The position numbers and the translations under genes were made by a program. The notes under the pieces are model-generated. The model was not told the DNA's origin, ran no database searches, and saw only the letters and a program-made list of their open reading frames with translations. Below, one piece after another: positions 54,785 to 64,000 of a DNA stretch of 64,000 bases. This DNA is from an uncultured Bacteroidota bacterium. Lineage in GTDB: Bacteria > Bacteroidota > Bacteroidia > Bacteroidales > F082. Numbering within the stretch: position 1 is the first letter of the stretch; every line of letters begins with the position of its first letter. The stretch covers positions 1 through 64,000 of the forward strand of contig CAJBPB010000214.1 of the NCBI GenBank assembly GCA_903957365.1, read 5' to 3'.

Positions 54785-57262
54785 ATGGAAAATTCAAACA
54801 AAAAAATTGCTATAGTTTATGGTGCCCGGCAAATTTCATACGCTGAATTATTGGGTAAAATTGAACAGTTCTCTCTAATATACGACATCGGTAAGGATGA
54901 CAGGGTGGTGGTATTCTCTGAAAACCGACCCGGCTGGATTTATAGTTTTTATAGTGTCTGGAAGAATAAAGGTATACCGGTGCCGGTTGATTTTATGGCA
55001 ACTGCTTCTGAAGTAGCTTTCATTCTTCAGGACTGCGAACCCAAAGTGATTTTTTGCTCCGATGAACGAAAAGCATTGATACAGGAAGCCGTTGGGATGG
55101 CCAAAATTCAAACAAGAATCATATCCATTGATGAAAATGAGGCCATTGAAAATCAATTTGGTGAAAAAATTGAACCAGGAATTTTACAGATTCCAGGGAA
55201 TGATGACACCGCAGTAATTATCTATACCTCAGGAACAACGGGTAGTCCGAAAGGTGTAATGTTGTCTTTTCTGAATCTCCTTACCAATGTCAAAGCTGTT
55301 TCAACCTATATTCCGATTTATAATACGGATTCCCGCGTGATGATTTTGTTGCCTTTGCATCATGTTTTTCCTTTGGTTGGTACCATGATGATAACGCTGC
55401 ATCTGGGTGCGATGGTTGCCATCAGTCCATCGATGGTTTCTTCTGACATTATTGGCACTTTACAACAAAACAAAATTACTATAATCATTGGTGTACCTAG
55501 ATTGTATGCAGCCATCCGAAAAGGAATTGTCGATAAAATAAATGCAAGCTTTGTTGCGAAAAAACTGTTTGCACTGGCAAAAACATTGAATTCTAAGAAA
55601 TTCTCAAAACTGGTATTTGGTGCAGTTCACCGAAAACTGGGTGGATCGGTGGAGGTATTGGTCGCCGGTGGGGCCGCGCTTGATCCTGTTGTTGGGCGCG
55701 ATTTTCAGACTTTGGGTTTTGAGGTGCTTGAAGGATATGGAATGACAGAAGCAGCACCGATGATCACATTTACCAGGCCGGGGCGTGTACGTATCGGATC
55801 GCCAGGCGAGGTGATGCCCGAAACAAGGATTAATATTGTTGACGATGAAATACTCGCAGCCGGACCGAACATCATGAAAGGCTATTACAATCGCCCACAG
55901 GAAACTGCCGATGTTTTGATTGATGGCTGGTTGCATACAGGCGATCTCGGACGTTTGGATAAAGATGGTTATCTGTTTATTACAGGCCGTAAAAAGGAAA
56001 TTATCGTACTCTCAAACGGAAAAAATGTAAATCCGCTTGAACTTGAAGAGGTTCTGTTAAAATCGGAACTTGTAAAAGACTGTGGTACTTTTTACAAGGA
56101 TGATCAGCTTCAGGTAATTATTGTTCCTGAAACAGAAGCTTTCAGCGATACCAATGCTTCTGCCATGGAAGAAAAAGTGCGACACGAATTGATTGAGCCG
56201 TTTAATAAAAGTGTTTCATCGTACAAGAAACTCATGCATTTTTATCTTACATCAGAAGAGCTTCCACGTACACGACTCGGAAAGTTGCAGCGTTTTAAAC
56301 TTCCTGAACTTGCGATTGATAAAAATCAGGAAATCGAAAATGAACTTGAATCAGTTTTAACACCTGATTTCAAACTGATTGCAGCGTTTATCCAGTCTGA
56401 AAAAGGCAGGAAAGTGCTTCCGCGCCATCATATCGAGATTGATCTTGGAATGGATTCACTCGATAAAGTTGGATTTCAGGTCTATCTGCAACAGACTTTC
56501 GGAGTGAATCTGGAGCCAAATAAGATGCTCGATTTTAGCACAATACAGCAAATCGTCGATTGGGTTACAATTAATAAAACAAAAACGGAAGACGCTGCAT
56601 TTAACTGGAAGGACATTTTACGTGAAAAAGTGCATCTTCAGTTACCACGCACCTGGTTTACAGGTAATCTGACTGTTTTTCTTTCGAAGATGTTTTTTCA
56701 TGTGTATTTCAGATTCAACGGAAAGGGTTTGTCAAACCTGCCCGACGGACCCTTTATTTTAGCGCCTAACCACCAGAGCTATTTTGATGGATTGCTTGTC
56801 GCTTCTTTCTTGCGGAACAAACAGATAAACAAAACCTATTTTTATGCAAAAGAAAAACATATAAAACAAGGTTGGCTGAAGTTTCTTGCTAACCGTAACA
56901 ATATCATTATCATGGATCTGAATCGTGAATTAAAAGAATCAATCCAGAAAATGGCGGAGGTTTTGAAACAAAACAAGAACCTGATCATTTTTCCGGAAGG
57001 AACACGTTCGGATGATGGCAAACTTGGTCAGTTCAAAAAGACTTTTGCAATCCTGAGCCGTGAATTGAATGTTCCGATTGTTCCTGTTTCTATATCAGGC
57101 GCTTTTGACGCACTGCCACGCGGAAGCTGGTTCCCGAAACCATGGAAGAAAATAAATATCGAGTTTCTGAAGCCCATTTATCCGGAATCGATGACTTATG
57201 AAAATTTGAGTGAACTGGTAAAAAGTAAAATCCAGTCCAGTATGGATACAAAATCAGTCTGA
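54785..57262 (+). CDS. Acyl-AMP ligase, ACP and 1-acylglycerol-phosphate acyltransferase fusion
   Basis: From the ATG at 54785 there are 825 residues in three domains. Residues about 1-510: AMP-forming ligase with YTSGTTGSPKG at 147-157 and the GYGMTEAAP and GWLHTGDLGRLDKDG motifs. About 520-595: an acyl carrier domain with the phosphopantetheine Ser558 in GMDSL. About 625-825: PlsC acyltransferase with HQSYFD (His663, HX4D) and FPEGTRS. This can activate a fatty acid, hold it on its own ACP, and transfer it to a lysophospholipid. The longer frame to 54719 is unlikely, because a -7 TAAATTTG ends at 54710. Confidence 0.92.
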   Translation: MENSNKKIAIVYGARQISYAELLGKIEQFSLIYDIGKDDRVVVFSENRPGWIYSFYSVWKNKGIPVPVDFMATASEVAFILQDCEPKVIFCSDERKALIQEAVGMAKIQTRIISIDENEAIENQFGEKIEPGILQIPGNDDTAVIIYTSGTTGSPKGVMLSFLNLLTNVKAVSTYIPIYNTDSRVMILLPLHHVFPLVGTMMITLHLGAMVAISPSMVSSDIIGTLQQNKITIIIGVPRLYAAIRKGIVDKINASFVAKKLFALAKTLNSKKFSKLVFGAVHRKLGGSVEVLVAGGAALDPVVGRDFQTLGFEVLEGYGMTEAAPMITFTRPGRVRIGSPGEVMPETRINIVDDEILAAGPNIMKGYYNRPQETADVLIDGWLHTGDLGRLDKDGYLFITGRKKEIIVLSNGKNVNPLELEEVLLKSELVKDCGTFYKDDQLQVIIVPETEAFSDTNASAMEEKVRHELIEPFNKSVSSYKKLMHFYLTSEELPRTRLGKLQRFKLPELAIDKNQEIENELESVLTPDFKLIAAFIQSEKGRKVLPRHHIEIDLGMDSLDKVGFQVYLQQTFGVNLEPNKMLDFSTIQQIVDWVTINKTKTEDAAFNWKDILREKVHLQLPRTWFTGNLTVFLSKMFFHVYFRFNGKGLSNLPDGPFILAPNHQSYFDGLLVASFLRNKQINKTYFYAKEKHIKQGWLKFLANRNNIIIMDLNRELKESIQKMAEVLKQNKNLIIFPEGTRSDDGKLGQFKKTFAILSRELNVPIVPVSISGAFDALPRGSWFPKPWKKINIEFLKPIYPESMTYENLSELVKSKIQSSMDTKSV

Positions 57263-57324
57263 TTTTTTGATAAATTTCAGATTGAAGTAAAATTTCAATA
57301 ACACTAAATTAAACCACGAAACGA

Positions 57325-58329
57325 ATGTCAGGATCCAATTTTGTTGATTACGTAAAAATATATTGCCGTTCAGGGAATGGCGGTCCTGGATCAAGACATT
57401 TTCGTCGTGAAAAATTTGAACCCAAAGGTGGTCCCGATGGCGGCGATGGCGGACGCGGCGGTCATGTTATTCTGAGAGGAAATTCGCAGATGTGGACCTT
57501 GCTTCATCTTCGTTATGCACGACATCTGATGGCGGAGCATGGCGAATCGGGTGGTAAGCAGCAGAGCTCAGGAGCCAATGGTAAGGATGTTTTTATTGAT
57601 GTACCCTTGGGAACTGTAGCCACACATTCAGAAACAGGCGAACGTGTTGCCGAGATTACCGAAGATGGACAAACAATCATTCTTGTAAAAGGAGGACGCG
57701 GTGGTTTGGGTAATTCGAATTTTAAAACATCTACAAATCAGGCGCCTTCTTATGCGCAACCGGGTGAGGATTTTGAAGAGGCATGGATAATTATCGAACT
57801 CAAGTTGCTGGCTGACGTGGGATTGGTTGGTTTCCCGAATGCAGGAAAATCAACCTTACTTTCTGTTGTTTCAGCTGCCAAGCCTGAGATTGCCGATTAT
57901 CCTTTCACAACACTTACACCCAATCTTGGATTGGTAAGTTACTATGACAACAAATCCTTTGTGATGGCGGATATTCCTGGAATTATTGAAGGCGCATCGG
58001 AAGGAAAAGGATTGGGATTACGGTTTTTGAGACACATCGAGCGTAATTCAGTGCTTCTGTTTCTCGTTCCGGCTGACAGCAAGGATATTAAGAAAGAATT
58101 CGAAATTCTGATCGGTGAACTGGAAGCGTATAATCCCGAATTACTCGATAAGGAAAGATTGCTTGCCATTAGTAAAAGTGATATGCTCGATGATGAATTA
58201 AAAGCGGAAATTAAAAAACAGCTTCCAAAAATGCCAAACATTTTCATAAGTTCAATTACGGGTGAAGGTATAAAGGAGTTGAAAGACATGCTTTGGAAAG
58301 TGTTGAATAATAATATAGAAATCAATTAG
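57325..58329 (+). CDS. obgE: GTPase Obg/CgtA
   Basis: 334 residues. An N-terminal glycine-rich Obg domain ([14 protein letters not shown]) is followed by the G domain: P-loop GFPNAGKST, switch region [28 protein letters not shown] and SKSD in place of NKxD. It binds the 50S ribosomal subunit and guides late assembly. The C-terminal domain of some Obg proteins is missing. Confidence 0.97.
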   Translation: MSGSNFVDYVKIYCRSGNGGPGSRHFRREKFEPKGGPDGGDGGRGGHVILRGNSQMWTLLHLRYARHLMAEHGESGGKQQSSGANGKDVFIDVPLGTVATHSETGERVAEITEDGQTIILVKGGRGGLGNSNFKTSTNQAPSYAQPGEDFEEAWIIIELKLLADVGLVGFPNAGKSTLLSVVSAAKPEIADYPFTTLTPNLGLVSYYDNKSFVMADIPGIIEGASEGKGLGLRFLRHIERNSVLLFLVPADSKDIKKEFEILIGELEAYNPELLDKERLLAISKSDMLDDELKAEIKKQLPKMPNIFISSITGEGIKELKDMLWKVLNNNIEIN

Positions 58330-58356
58330 TTAGTAAATTGTTTTAATATTGACACA

Positions 58357-58998
58357 ATGAATCTCTGGATGAAATGGCAATTGACAAGTATTTTAGTATT
58401 ACTGGTTTTTACTGGCTGGTCGCAAAACACCGAAATGGCTGATCAAATCTCTGAGAGTCGCAATAAAACCATCCGGCATCAGCTCGACTTTCGTTTCAAA
58501 GGAGGAAGCGGTGAATTTGAACGCGTGTTCTTTGCCAATGTTGAATATTCTCCGGAAGCCCGCAAAGCTTGTGTCATGGGTGTTACAATCATGTCGTTTA
58601 AGGTGGATTGTAACAACAAGATGAGTGATTTTCGTTTAAAAAATCCTCTTGGTTATGGACTGAACGAAAAAATGGGTACCTTCTTCACTTCTACTGAGGG
58701 CAAGTGGAATGCATGCACTGATGAGAAATATACACGCTTCGAAATACCAATTTTGTTTGTAATTGAAGGAACCGAAACGGGGGGGAATGGTTTTTTTGTT
58801 GTCGAAGGAAAATACCCCGGATTCAAATGTAAAAATGATGCCTATTTCTTGGAAGTGTTTGAAGAACTGAAGGGAAAAAGCAAATCAAAAAAAGCCCTGC
58901 ATGCTTTGGATGAATTGATTAAACGTGATCCATACAACACTACTTATTACGATATGAAAAAGGAATATCTGAAAGAAGATAAGGAGGAAAAGAAATGA
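58357..58998 (+). CDS. Secreted protein with TonB C-terminal-like domain
   Basis: 213 residues with a signal peptide (MNLWMKWQLTSILVLLVFTG, cleavage near GWSQ). The region about 60-115 (FANVEYSPEARKACVMG, then a FKVDCNNKMSD strand) resembles a degenerate TonB C-terminal fold. The tail is lysine-rich and helical. Its stop overlaps the PAP2 gene by 4 bp. Function unknown. Confidence 0.65.
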   Translation: MNLWMKWQLTSILVLLVFTGWSQNTEMADQISESRNKTIRHQLDFRFKGGSGEFERVFFANVEYSPEARKACVMGVTIMSFKVDCNNKMSDFRLKNPLGYGLNEKMGTFFTSTEGKWNACTDEKYTRFEIPILFVIEGTETGGNGFFVVEGKYPGFKCKNDAYFLEVFEELKGKSKSKKALHALDELIKRDPYNTTYYDMKKEYLKEDKEEKK

Positions 58999-59573
58999 TT
59001 GCGTATCTGAATGAGATGGATACCCAATTGTTTTTGTTTCTGAATAGTTTGCATTCGCCCTTTTTTGATCCGGTTATGGTTTTTATTTCAGGCAAATTTT
59101 CCTGGATTCCATTCTATCTTTTTCTTATTGGTTTGATTATCAAACAGTACAAATGGCAATCAGTCATGATTTTATTGTTTGTTGCCCTGCTCATTACAGT
59201 ATCTGACCAGGTTTCAGTAAAGGCATTTAAGTATGTTTTCGAAAGACCCCGTCCGTGTCATGAGGCTGATTTGCAATCAATGATTTACTTGCCAACAGGA
59301 AATTGTGGAGGTGCTTTTGGCTTTATCTCCTCACATGCAGCCAACGCATTTGCCCTGGCCGGTTTTTTGTTTCTGTTGCTTCGCCGGCAGTTTTCCTGGA
59401 TTGGCATAGTCATGTTCTCTTATGCCGGTATTGTTTCGTATAGTCGAATATATCTTGGTGTACATTATCCGGGAGACGTGATTGCTGGAGGATTGGTTGG
59501 AATAGTAATTTCTGTTGCAATCTGGTATCTTTACGAATTGATGCAACGGTATATCTGTCCGAAAAGATGTTGA
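58995..59573 (+). CDS. PAP2-family membrane phosphatase
   Basis: 192 residues with five or six membrane helices. Motifs: KYVFERPRP (KX6RP), SSHAANAFALAGF (PSGH-like) and SRIYLGVHYPGDV (SRX5HX3D). It dephosphorylates lipid phosphates or undecaprenyl diphosphate outside the membrane. The start overlaps the preceding stop, so the two are coupled. Confidence 0.92.
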   Translation: MIAYLNEMDTQLFLFLNSLHSPFFDPVMVFISGKFSWIPFYLFLIGLIIKQYKWQSVMILLFVALLITVSDQVSVKAFKYVFERPRPCHEADLQSMIYLPTGNCGGAFGFISSHAANAFALAGFLFLLLRRQFSWIGIVMFSYAGIVSYSRIYLGVHYPGDVIAGGLVGIVISVAIWYLYELMQRYICPKRC

Positions 59574-59602
59574 AATCACAATATCAACCTGATTCTGAAT
59601 AA

Positions 59603-60376
59603 TCAAAGGAAATTGACCTGAACCGGGCTGTTTCGCTCCATGCCAAGTAATGATGCGGCATTGCCTTGATTGATAGCAATTTCCAGAAAACCATGCGATC
59701 CAAAAAGAGCCAGCATATCAGGAACTGGAACATCCAGATAACTTGTCTGTATCTTTTTTAACCTGTAAATGCTGAAAGCAATATCAAATGCGCGTCCACG
59801 CTGTTCGTAATGAAATAATTTTTCCGAAATATTGGTGATAAGGTTTTCATAAGCGTCAATATAAACAACCAGACCTTTGATCGATTTATTGTCAGTAGTG
59901 GGCTGAAACAATAATTTTGAATTCAGTTGCGGACATGGATCACCCAACTGATCAATTGGAAAGCCTTTGGCAATATGTACCGCGGCTTTTACAAAACGAT
60001 CGCGCGTACTAAAAGTAAAATAACCGGAATCAGCAGGAATGTCAAGATGAAAGATCTGGCTTGGCGTATCACCAAGTATCATCGAAAAAATCCCGGTATC
60101 GGCACCGATAAAGTAGTGCCCTTTTGCTTCAACAGCAATATGTGGAATGTCCATCGATTCTTCGGAATTCACTCCTATAATATGTATGGTGCCTTTAGGG
60201 AAACTCTGATAGCAGTTTCGGATGGTAAAAGCTGCTCCTTCCAGATCAAAATGACGGATGTCATGCGAAATATCTATAACAATTGCATCTGGCAACTGCG
60301 TATAAATAGTCCCTTTAACCGCAGCCAGATAATAATCTGAGGTTCCCCAATCGCTTGTTAAAGTAATAATCGCCAT
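59603..60376 (-). CDS. SAM hydroxide adenosyltransferase (DUF62) family
   Basis: 257 residues with the family start TLTSDWGTSDYYLAAVKG and VIDISHDIRHFDLEGAAF, and C-terminal SAM-binding region NLITNISEKLF and GSHGFLEIAINQGNAA. It should hydrolyse S-adenosylmethionine to adenosine and methionine. The usual DPGVG catalytic loop is here GVNSEES at 68-74, so the canonical Asp and Arg are missing. It has its own promoter. Confidence 0.85.
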   Translation of the reverse strand: MAIITLTSDWGTSDYYLAAVKGTIYTQLPDAIVIDISHDIRHFDLEGAAFTIRNCYQSFPKGTIHIIGVNSEESMDIPHIAVEAKGHYFIGADTGIFSMILGDTPSQIFHLDIPADSGYFTFSTRDRFVKAAVHIAKGFPIDQLGDPCPQLNSKLLFQPTTDNKSIKGLVVYIDAYENLITNISEKLFHYEQRGRAFDIAFSIYRLKKIQTSYLDVPVPDMLALFGSHGFLEIAINQGNAASLLGMERNSPVQVNFL

Positions 60377-60451
60377 TGAACGATTTTAGAAATGAGTGAA
60401 ACAATTGAATTTTAACTGCTTAGAATAAGCAACAGTTATTTCCTTTTTTTG

Positions 60452-60484
60452 CAAAGATAAATAAACCCCTCCGACTGTTACCAA
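60452..60484 (-). promoter_or_regulatory. Promoter of the SAM hydroxide adenosyltransferase gene
   Basis: On the minus strand TTG (60484-60482), 22 bases, then TATCTTTG (60459-60452). Transcription would start near 60445, about 70 bases before the ATG at 60376. Confidence 0.45.
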
Positions 60485-60603
60485 TATCAGTGTAATTATG
60501 TCAGAAAAGTTTAAAAAGATATAAAATCAGGTTTTAAGGTTGAGGTATTGAATGGAAATGAATATTTTTGACGAATAATTTCAAAACAAAACTTTGACAG
60601 GCT

Positions 60604-61656
60604 ATGAGCGAACAAATCATTCAAATTGAAAATGTAAGTCCGCTTGATCTTTATGGTGCGAACGACAGCCATCTGGAGATCATTAAAGCATTGTTTCCTA
60701 AGTTGAAGATTATTGCCCGGGGTAATTACATGAAAGTGATTGGTGATCCGGAAGAGATTGCCTATTTTGTAAAACGATTTGATCTGTTGACGGTGCATCT
60801 GGAGCGTTTTGGTAAAATAACCAACCGACAGATTGAGGAGATCATGTTAAATGAAAATGGTTCACATCCTGATGGCATCGTCACTTCGGGCGATGTGTTG
60901 GTGCATGGTCCGGGTGGGTTGCAGGTGAAAGCACTCACGGTGAACCAAAAAGCGATGGTAACCAGTATTGACGAGAATGATATGATTTTCGCAGTCGGAC
61001 CAGCCGGAACTGGAAAAACATACACTGCTGTTGCATTAGCCGTTCGCGCTTTGAAAAACCGTTGGGTAAAACGTATTATTCTCACACGACCGGCTGTTGA
61101 AGCGGGAGAAAATCTGGGCTTCCTCCCTGGTGACCTGAAAGACAAACTTGATCCATATCTGCAGCCACTTTATGATGCGCTTCGCGATATGCTGCCAGCA
61201 CAAAAACTACTGACCTATATTGAAGATGGAACCATTGAGGTTGCACCGCTTGCTTTCATGCGCGGACGAACACTTGACAATGCCTTCGCTATTCTCGATG
61301 AGGCACAGAATGCAACCCGAAGTCAGATGAAAATGTTTCTGACCCGTATGGGTAAATCTGCCAAGTTCATTATTACCGGCGATATTACCCAGATTGATCT
61401 TCCATATAAACAACCATCGGGGCTGCTTCAGGCAATTGATGTGTTGCATGACGTGGAAGGAATCAGTTTCATTTTTCTGGATGATAAGGATGTGGTGCGT
61501 CACCGGCTGGTTACCCGTATTATCAAAGCATACCGTACAAAAGTTGAGAATCCGGAACAGCAGATCACAGAACCAGTCCCGACAGAAATTCCTTTTATTA
61601 ATACGGATAATTTAGAATCAAATAACGAATTAAACGCTAAAACAGATAACCCATGA
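60604..61656 (+). CDS. phoH: PhoH-like ATPase
   Basis: 350 residues with an N-terminal KH-like segment, Walker [13 protein letters not shown], Walker B-like [11 protein letters not shown] and sensor [13 protein letters not shown]. The PhoH family couples ATP hydrolysis to RNA metabolism. The C-terminus has an extra 30-residue polar tail. Its stop overlaps the purC start by 4 bp (ATGA). Confidence 0.95.
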   Translation: MSEQIIQIENVSPLDLYGANDSHLEIIKALFPKLKIIARGNYMKVIGDPEEIAYFVKRFDLLTVHLERFGKITNRQIEEIMLNENGSHPDGIVTSGDVLVHGPGGLQVKALTVNQKAMVTSIDENDMIFAVGPAGTGKTYTAVALAVRALKNRWVKRIILTRPAVEAGENLGFLPGDLKDKLDPYLQPLYDALRDMLPAQKLLTYIEDGTIEVAPLAFMRGRTLDNAFAILDEAQNATRSQMKMFLTRMGKSAKFIITGDITQIDLPYKQPSGLLQAIDVLHDVEGISFIFLDDKDVVRHRLVTRIIKAYRTKVENPEQQITEPVPTEIPFINTDNLESNNELNAKTDNP

Positions 61657-62609
61657 TGACCGAAGCAATTGTAAAAACAAATTTTACGTTTCCAAAACAG
61701 AAAAGCCTTTACAAAGGGAAAGTTCGCGACGTGTATAATATCGATGATACACTGTTGGTGATGATAGCCAGCGACAGAATTTCGGCATTTGATGTAGTGC
61801 TTCCCAGAGGTATTCCCTACAAAGGTCAGGTGTTGAATCAGATCGCCTCCATGTTTCTGGATGCAACCAAAGACATCGTTCCCAACTGGAAAATCGCGAG
61901 TCCAGATCCTGTAGTTACAATTGGTCATTATTGTGAACCATTTCCTGTAGAAATGATTATTCGCGGATTCCTGACCGGAAGTTCATGGCGCACCTATAAA
62001 AAAGGACAGCGCGATATTTGCGGTGTTCCTGTCCCGGATGGCATGAAAGAGCATCAGCGATTTGAAAAGCCAATCATTACTCCTACAACAAAAGCAATGG
62101 AAGGTCATGATGAAGATATCTCTCGTGAAGAAATAATTAAAAATGGTATTGTTTCTGAGTCGGATTACCTGCAACTTGAAGATTATACTTATAAATTATA
62201 TGAGCGGGGAAGCCAGATGGCTGCCGAGCATGGATTGATTCTGGTTGATACCAAATATGAATTCGGTAAAGTTGGAGACAAAATATATCTGATTGATGAG
62301 ATTCACACACCCGATTCTTCCCGTTATTTTATTGCAGATGAATATGAAGAACGATTTGCAAAAGGGGAACCTCAAAAACAGTTATCGAAAGAATTTGTGC
62401 GTGAATGGCTGATGGCAAATGGGTTTCAGGGACAAACAGGTCAGTTAGTGCCCGAAATGACAGATGATTATGTTCAAAGTGTTTCGGACAGATATATTGA
62501 ACTTTACGAAAAAGTAACTGGTAAAACTTTTATTAGAGCCGAATCGAAAGACGCATTGATCCGAATGGAAAAGAATATCAATGATTTTCTGAAGAGTTAC
62601 GGGAAATAG
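61653..62609 (+). CDS. purC: Phosphoribosylaminoimidazole-succinocarboxamide synthase
   Basis: 318 residues, longer than the roughly 237 of the E. coli enzyme and closer to the eukaryotic/SAICAR type. Motifs: [43 protein letters not shown] and VDTKYEFG. It joins aspartate to CAIR in purine synthesis. The start overlaps the phoH stop. ATG at 61653 or 61656 both possible. Confidence 0.97.
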   Translation: MMTEAIVKTNFTFPKQKSLYKGKVRDVYNIDDTLLVMIASDRISAFDVVLPRGIPYKGQVLNQIASMFLDATKDIVPNWKIASPDPVVTIGHYCEPFPVEMIIRGFLTGSSWRTYKKGQRDICGVPVPDGMKEHQRFEKPIITPTTKAMEGHDEDISREEIIKNGIVSESDYLQLEDYTYKLYERGSQMAAEHGLILVDTKYEFGKVGDKIYLIDEIHTPDSSRYFIADEYEERFAKGEPQKQLSKEFVREWLMANGFQGQTGQLVPEMTDDYVQSVSDRYIELYEKVTGKTFIRAESKDALIRMEKNINDFLKSYGK

Positions 62610-62625
62610 TAATCGAATCTGAATG

Positions 62626-62659
62626 CATCTGGTTTTTTATTTTTATTGATAACCAGATG
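62626..62659 (+). terminator. Possible terminator after purC
   Basis: CATCTGGTT pairs with AACCAGATG in a 9-bp perfect stem around a 16-base loop, followed by T-rich DNA. The loop is large, so the call is tentative. Confidence 0.45.
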
Positions 62660-62723
62660 TTTACAGATTTTTTGGCATATTTTGGAGAATACCTGGTACT
62701 GTTTATTTGATACAAACCGGTGG

Positions 62724-63596
62724 TTAGATATCCAATGCGGTTACAATATGTTGCAATTCAGCAGCCTTTTCGTTATTTCCATTGCTAATATACGATTCAA
62801 TCAAACCATTGATCATTCGTCTGATGATTGTAATGTTGTTGCAAGGTTTGAAGAATGAGGGTTTTGGCTCAAGTTTCATTTGTTTTACAAAAAGCTCAAT
62901 CTCTTTTTTTGTGAATACTGCACCTTGATTATAAGGGTTCAGATAAAAGAGCACTTCTTCATCGGTGTCATCCTGTTGCAACGGAAAAACTGATTCGTCA
63001 ACGTAAGCGAGAACAAAATGCCTTGGCAAATCGACACCATATATAGGAATACGCAGGCTGTTGGCAATAATAATGTATAACATTCCGATTGAAAGCGGGT
63101 TTCCTTTGTGTGTTTCAAAAAGGTTTTTAAGATAATAATTGTCAGGAGAATATAGGTTCGAAGTGTTTCCGCCAAATTTATTGATATCAAACAATATATG
63201 ATTCAGTACTTTAACTTTCTCAAGTGCGGTAAGGTTGTTATTCAGTTCAAGCCAGACTTCCTGTGCGATTCTGCCAACTTCCCGTGTTATGGTATCAGGA
63301 TTCAAATCAGGATATTGGTACCGTGTGATAAGCATATAACCCTTTAAAAGGTCAGTATGATTGAATTTTGCCCAGGTATGAAGTTCAATGAGGGTGTAAT
63401 TGTATTGAATTTCATGAATTAATGATTGGAGACGTTTCTGCAGGCTATCATCAAAGGTCATCTCTAAAGCAGCCTCCAATTCAACAACGGCATCGATACC
63501 ATAGTCAAATATATGTTTTTTTACCTGATCAAACAGTTTTTCATCAGGTTCGTCAACCAGGCGGATGAGGGCTTTCAATTCATTAATGTCCTTCAT
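62724..63596 (-). CDS. SirB1/transglutaminase-like family protein
   Basis: 290 residues. The core LNHILFDINKFGGNTSNLYSPDNYYL, GNPLSIGMLYIII and DLPRHFVLAYVDE match SirB1 proteins, which have a transglutaminase-like fold but no catalytic Cys in the canonical place. Function not established. It is leftward and alone at the window edge. Confidence 0.85.
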   Translation of the reverse strand: MKDINELKALIRLVDEPDEKLFDQVKKHIFDYGIDAVVELEAALEMTFDDSLQKRLQSLIHEIQYNYTLIELHTWAKFNHTDLLKGYMLITRYQYPDLNPDTITREVGRIAQEVWLELNNNLTALEKVKVLNHILFDINKFGGNTSNLYSPDNYYLKNLFETHKGNPLSIGMLYIIIANSLRIPIYGVDLPRHFVLAYVDESVFPLQQDDTDEEVLFYLNPYNQGAVFTKKEIELFVKQMKLEPKPSFFKPCNNITIIRRMINGLIESYISNGNNEKAAELQHIVTALDI

Positions 63597-63927
63597 GATT
63601 GTATTTAAATCTAAACAAATATAGCATCAAATATCTTGCCTGACAATGCAAAGTGGATTTAAAAAAATATTACAAATATTGCTTATTGCAGTAAGGGTAA
63701 AGTCAAAGTTAATTGTCAGAATGACTGAAATCAGTAAAACTGGTTTAGGGATTGCTTGTAAAATCAAGGCTTAAAAGTTTAAAACTACAGAAACAACAGG
63801 GGTTGTAGAAGTATTTTTTGCTACAACCCGAATGTTGTTTTTTGTTTATTTAACCTTAAGTGCTAAATTAATCATTGTGATTTCAAGGGTTTTTTTAAAT
63901 TTGTCGACTAAAAATAGTAGAAGCTGA
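63597..63927. other. Gene-free AT-rich region with a strong hairpin
   Basis: About 330 bp with no supported ORF. The main feature is a long hairpin at 63792-63839 (below). A -33-like TTTG and weak -7-like sites are present, but none is convincing. Confidence 0.5.
63792..63839 (+). terminator. Strong hairpin with T-run, orphan terminator or sRNA end
   Basis: GGGTTGTAG (63800-63808) and CTACAACCC (63821-63829) pair exactly. An outer AACAACA (63792-63798) pairs with TGTTGTT (63833-63839). A T-run follows. No plus-strand gene lies just upstream, so it may end a small RNA. Confidence 0.5.
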
Positions 63928-64000
63928 ATGAATTTCTATACAAGATATTTTATGATAAGTTTGCAACAAGGTGTATCCCATGTTGTTAATGAGAAGTTTG
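63928..64000 (+). CDS. Possible start of a gene cut by the window edge
   Basis: ATG at 63928 opens a frame of 24 residues (MNFYTRYFMISLQQ onward) to the window end. Too short to identify. A chance frame cannot be excluded. Confidence 0.25.
   Translation, partial: MNFYTRYFMISLQQGVSHVVNEKF

Noticed and set aside
1-64000. CRISPR array, tRNA, rRNA or transposon
   Set aside because: I saw no spaced direct repeats of CRISPR length, no tRNA T-arm context, no rRNA and no transposase or integrase ORF.

Overview
This window is typical Bacteroidota chromosome. The evidence is a Por/Gld type IX secretion cluster (PorP, GldK, GldL, GldM, GldN), a SprE/PorW lipoprotein, GldH, promoters of the Bacteroidota kind (a -33 TTG/TTTG and a -7 TAnnTTTG) and moderately AT-rich DNA. 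The PorP-K-L-M-N order resembles Porphyromonas, so class Bacteroidia is likely. Isoprenoids, however, are made by the mevalonate route, which is commoner in Flavobacteriia, so I do not name an order. I see no rRNA, tRNA, CRISPR array, transposase, integrase or prophage.

Layout. 1-6.1 kb: the edge of a P-type cation ATPase gene, then a leftward mevalonate operon (HMG-CoA reductase, GYDIA-type GHMP kinase, diphosphomevalonate decarboxylase, mevalonate kinase) that runs into a tocopherol-cyclase-like gene and a small overlapping ORF. 6.1-14.4 kb: a leftward block with pheT, a sigma-54 activator, lptE, a TPR protein, secG, then groES-groEL and a small DUF4468-like protein. 14.6-17.7 kb: a prohibitin-like protein and recG, convergent. 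17.8-23.9 kb: the type IX core operon. 24.2-28.8 kb: two tandem YitT-type membrane proteins, the site-2 protease rseP and an M23 peptidase, with several short-period repeats just after stop codons. 29-35.6 kb: sprE/porW, bactofilin, two orphan ATP-synthase accessory genes, a biopterin-type PTPS with folE, a Bax-inhibitor-like protein and fabD. 35.7-41.9 kb: cinA, a nucleoside phosphorylase, an alpha/beta hydrolase and two M24 peptidases. 42-45.5 kb: sdhCAB. 45.6-51.6 kb: a potassium-channel-like protein, then holB, ricT, gldH and a class A PBP. 51.7-54.6 kb: an AT-rich leftward section with a GT-C-like membrane protein, a cold-shock protein and a DUF4440 lipoprotein. 54.7-63.6 kb: an acyl-AMP ligase/ACP/PlsC fusion, obg, a TonB-C-like protein, a PAP2 phosphatase, a SAM hydrolase, phoH, purC and a SirB1-like protein.

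How it fits together. The window joins envelope biogenesis (type IX secretion, LptE, SecG, RseP, PBP1A, bactofilin, M23 peptidase, lipid salvage) with core metabolism (mevalonate, succinate/fumarate redox, purine and pterin synthesis). I found no clear new multi-gene system. The best leads are the mevalonate operon with its tocopherol-cyclase-like tail and the empty dxr position beside rseP, the families of short-period repeats placed right after stop codons, a perfect 31-bp palindrome after sdhB, face-to-face -7 elements between a peptidase gene and sdhC, and a possible small RNA near the right edge.
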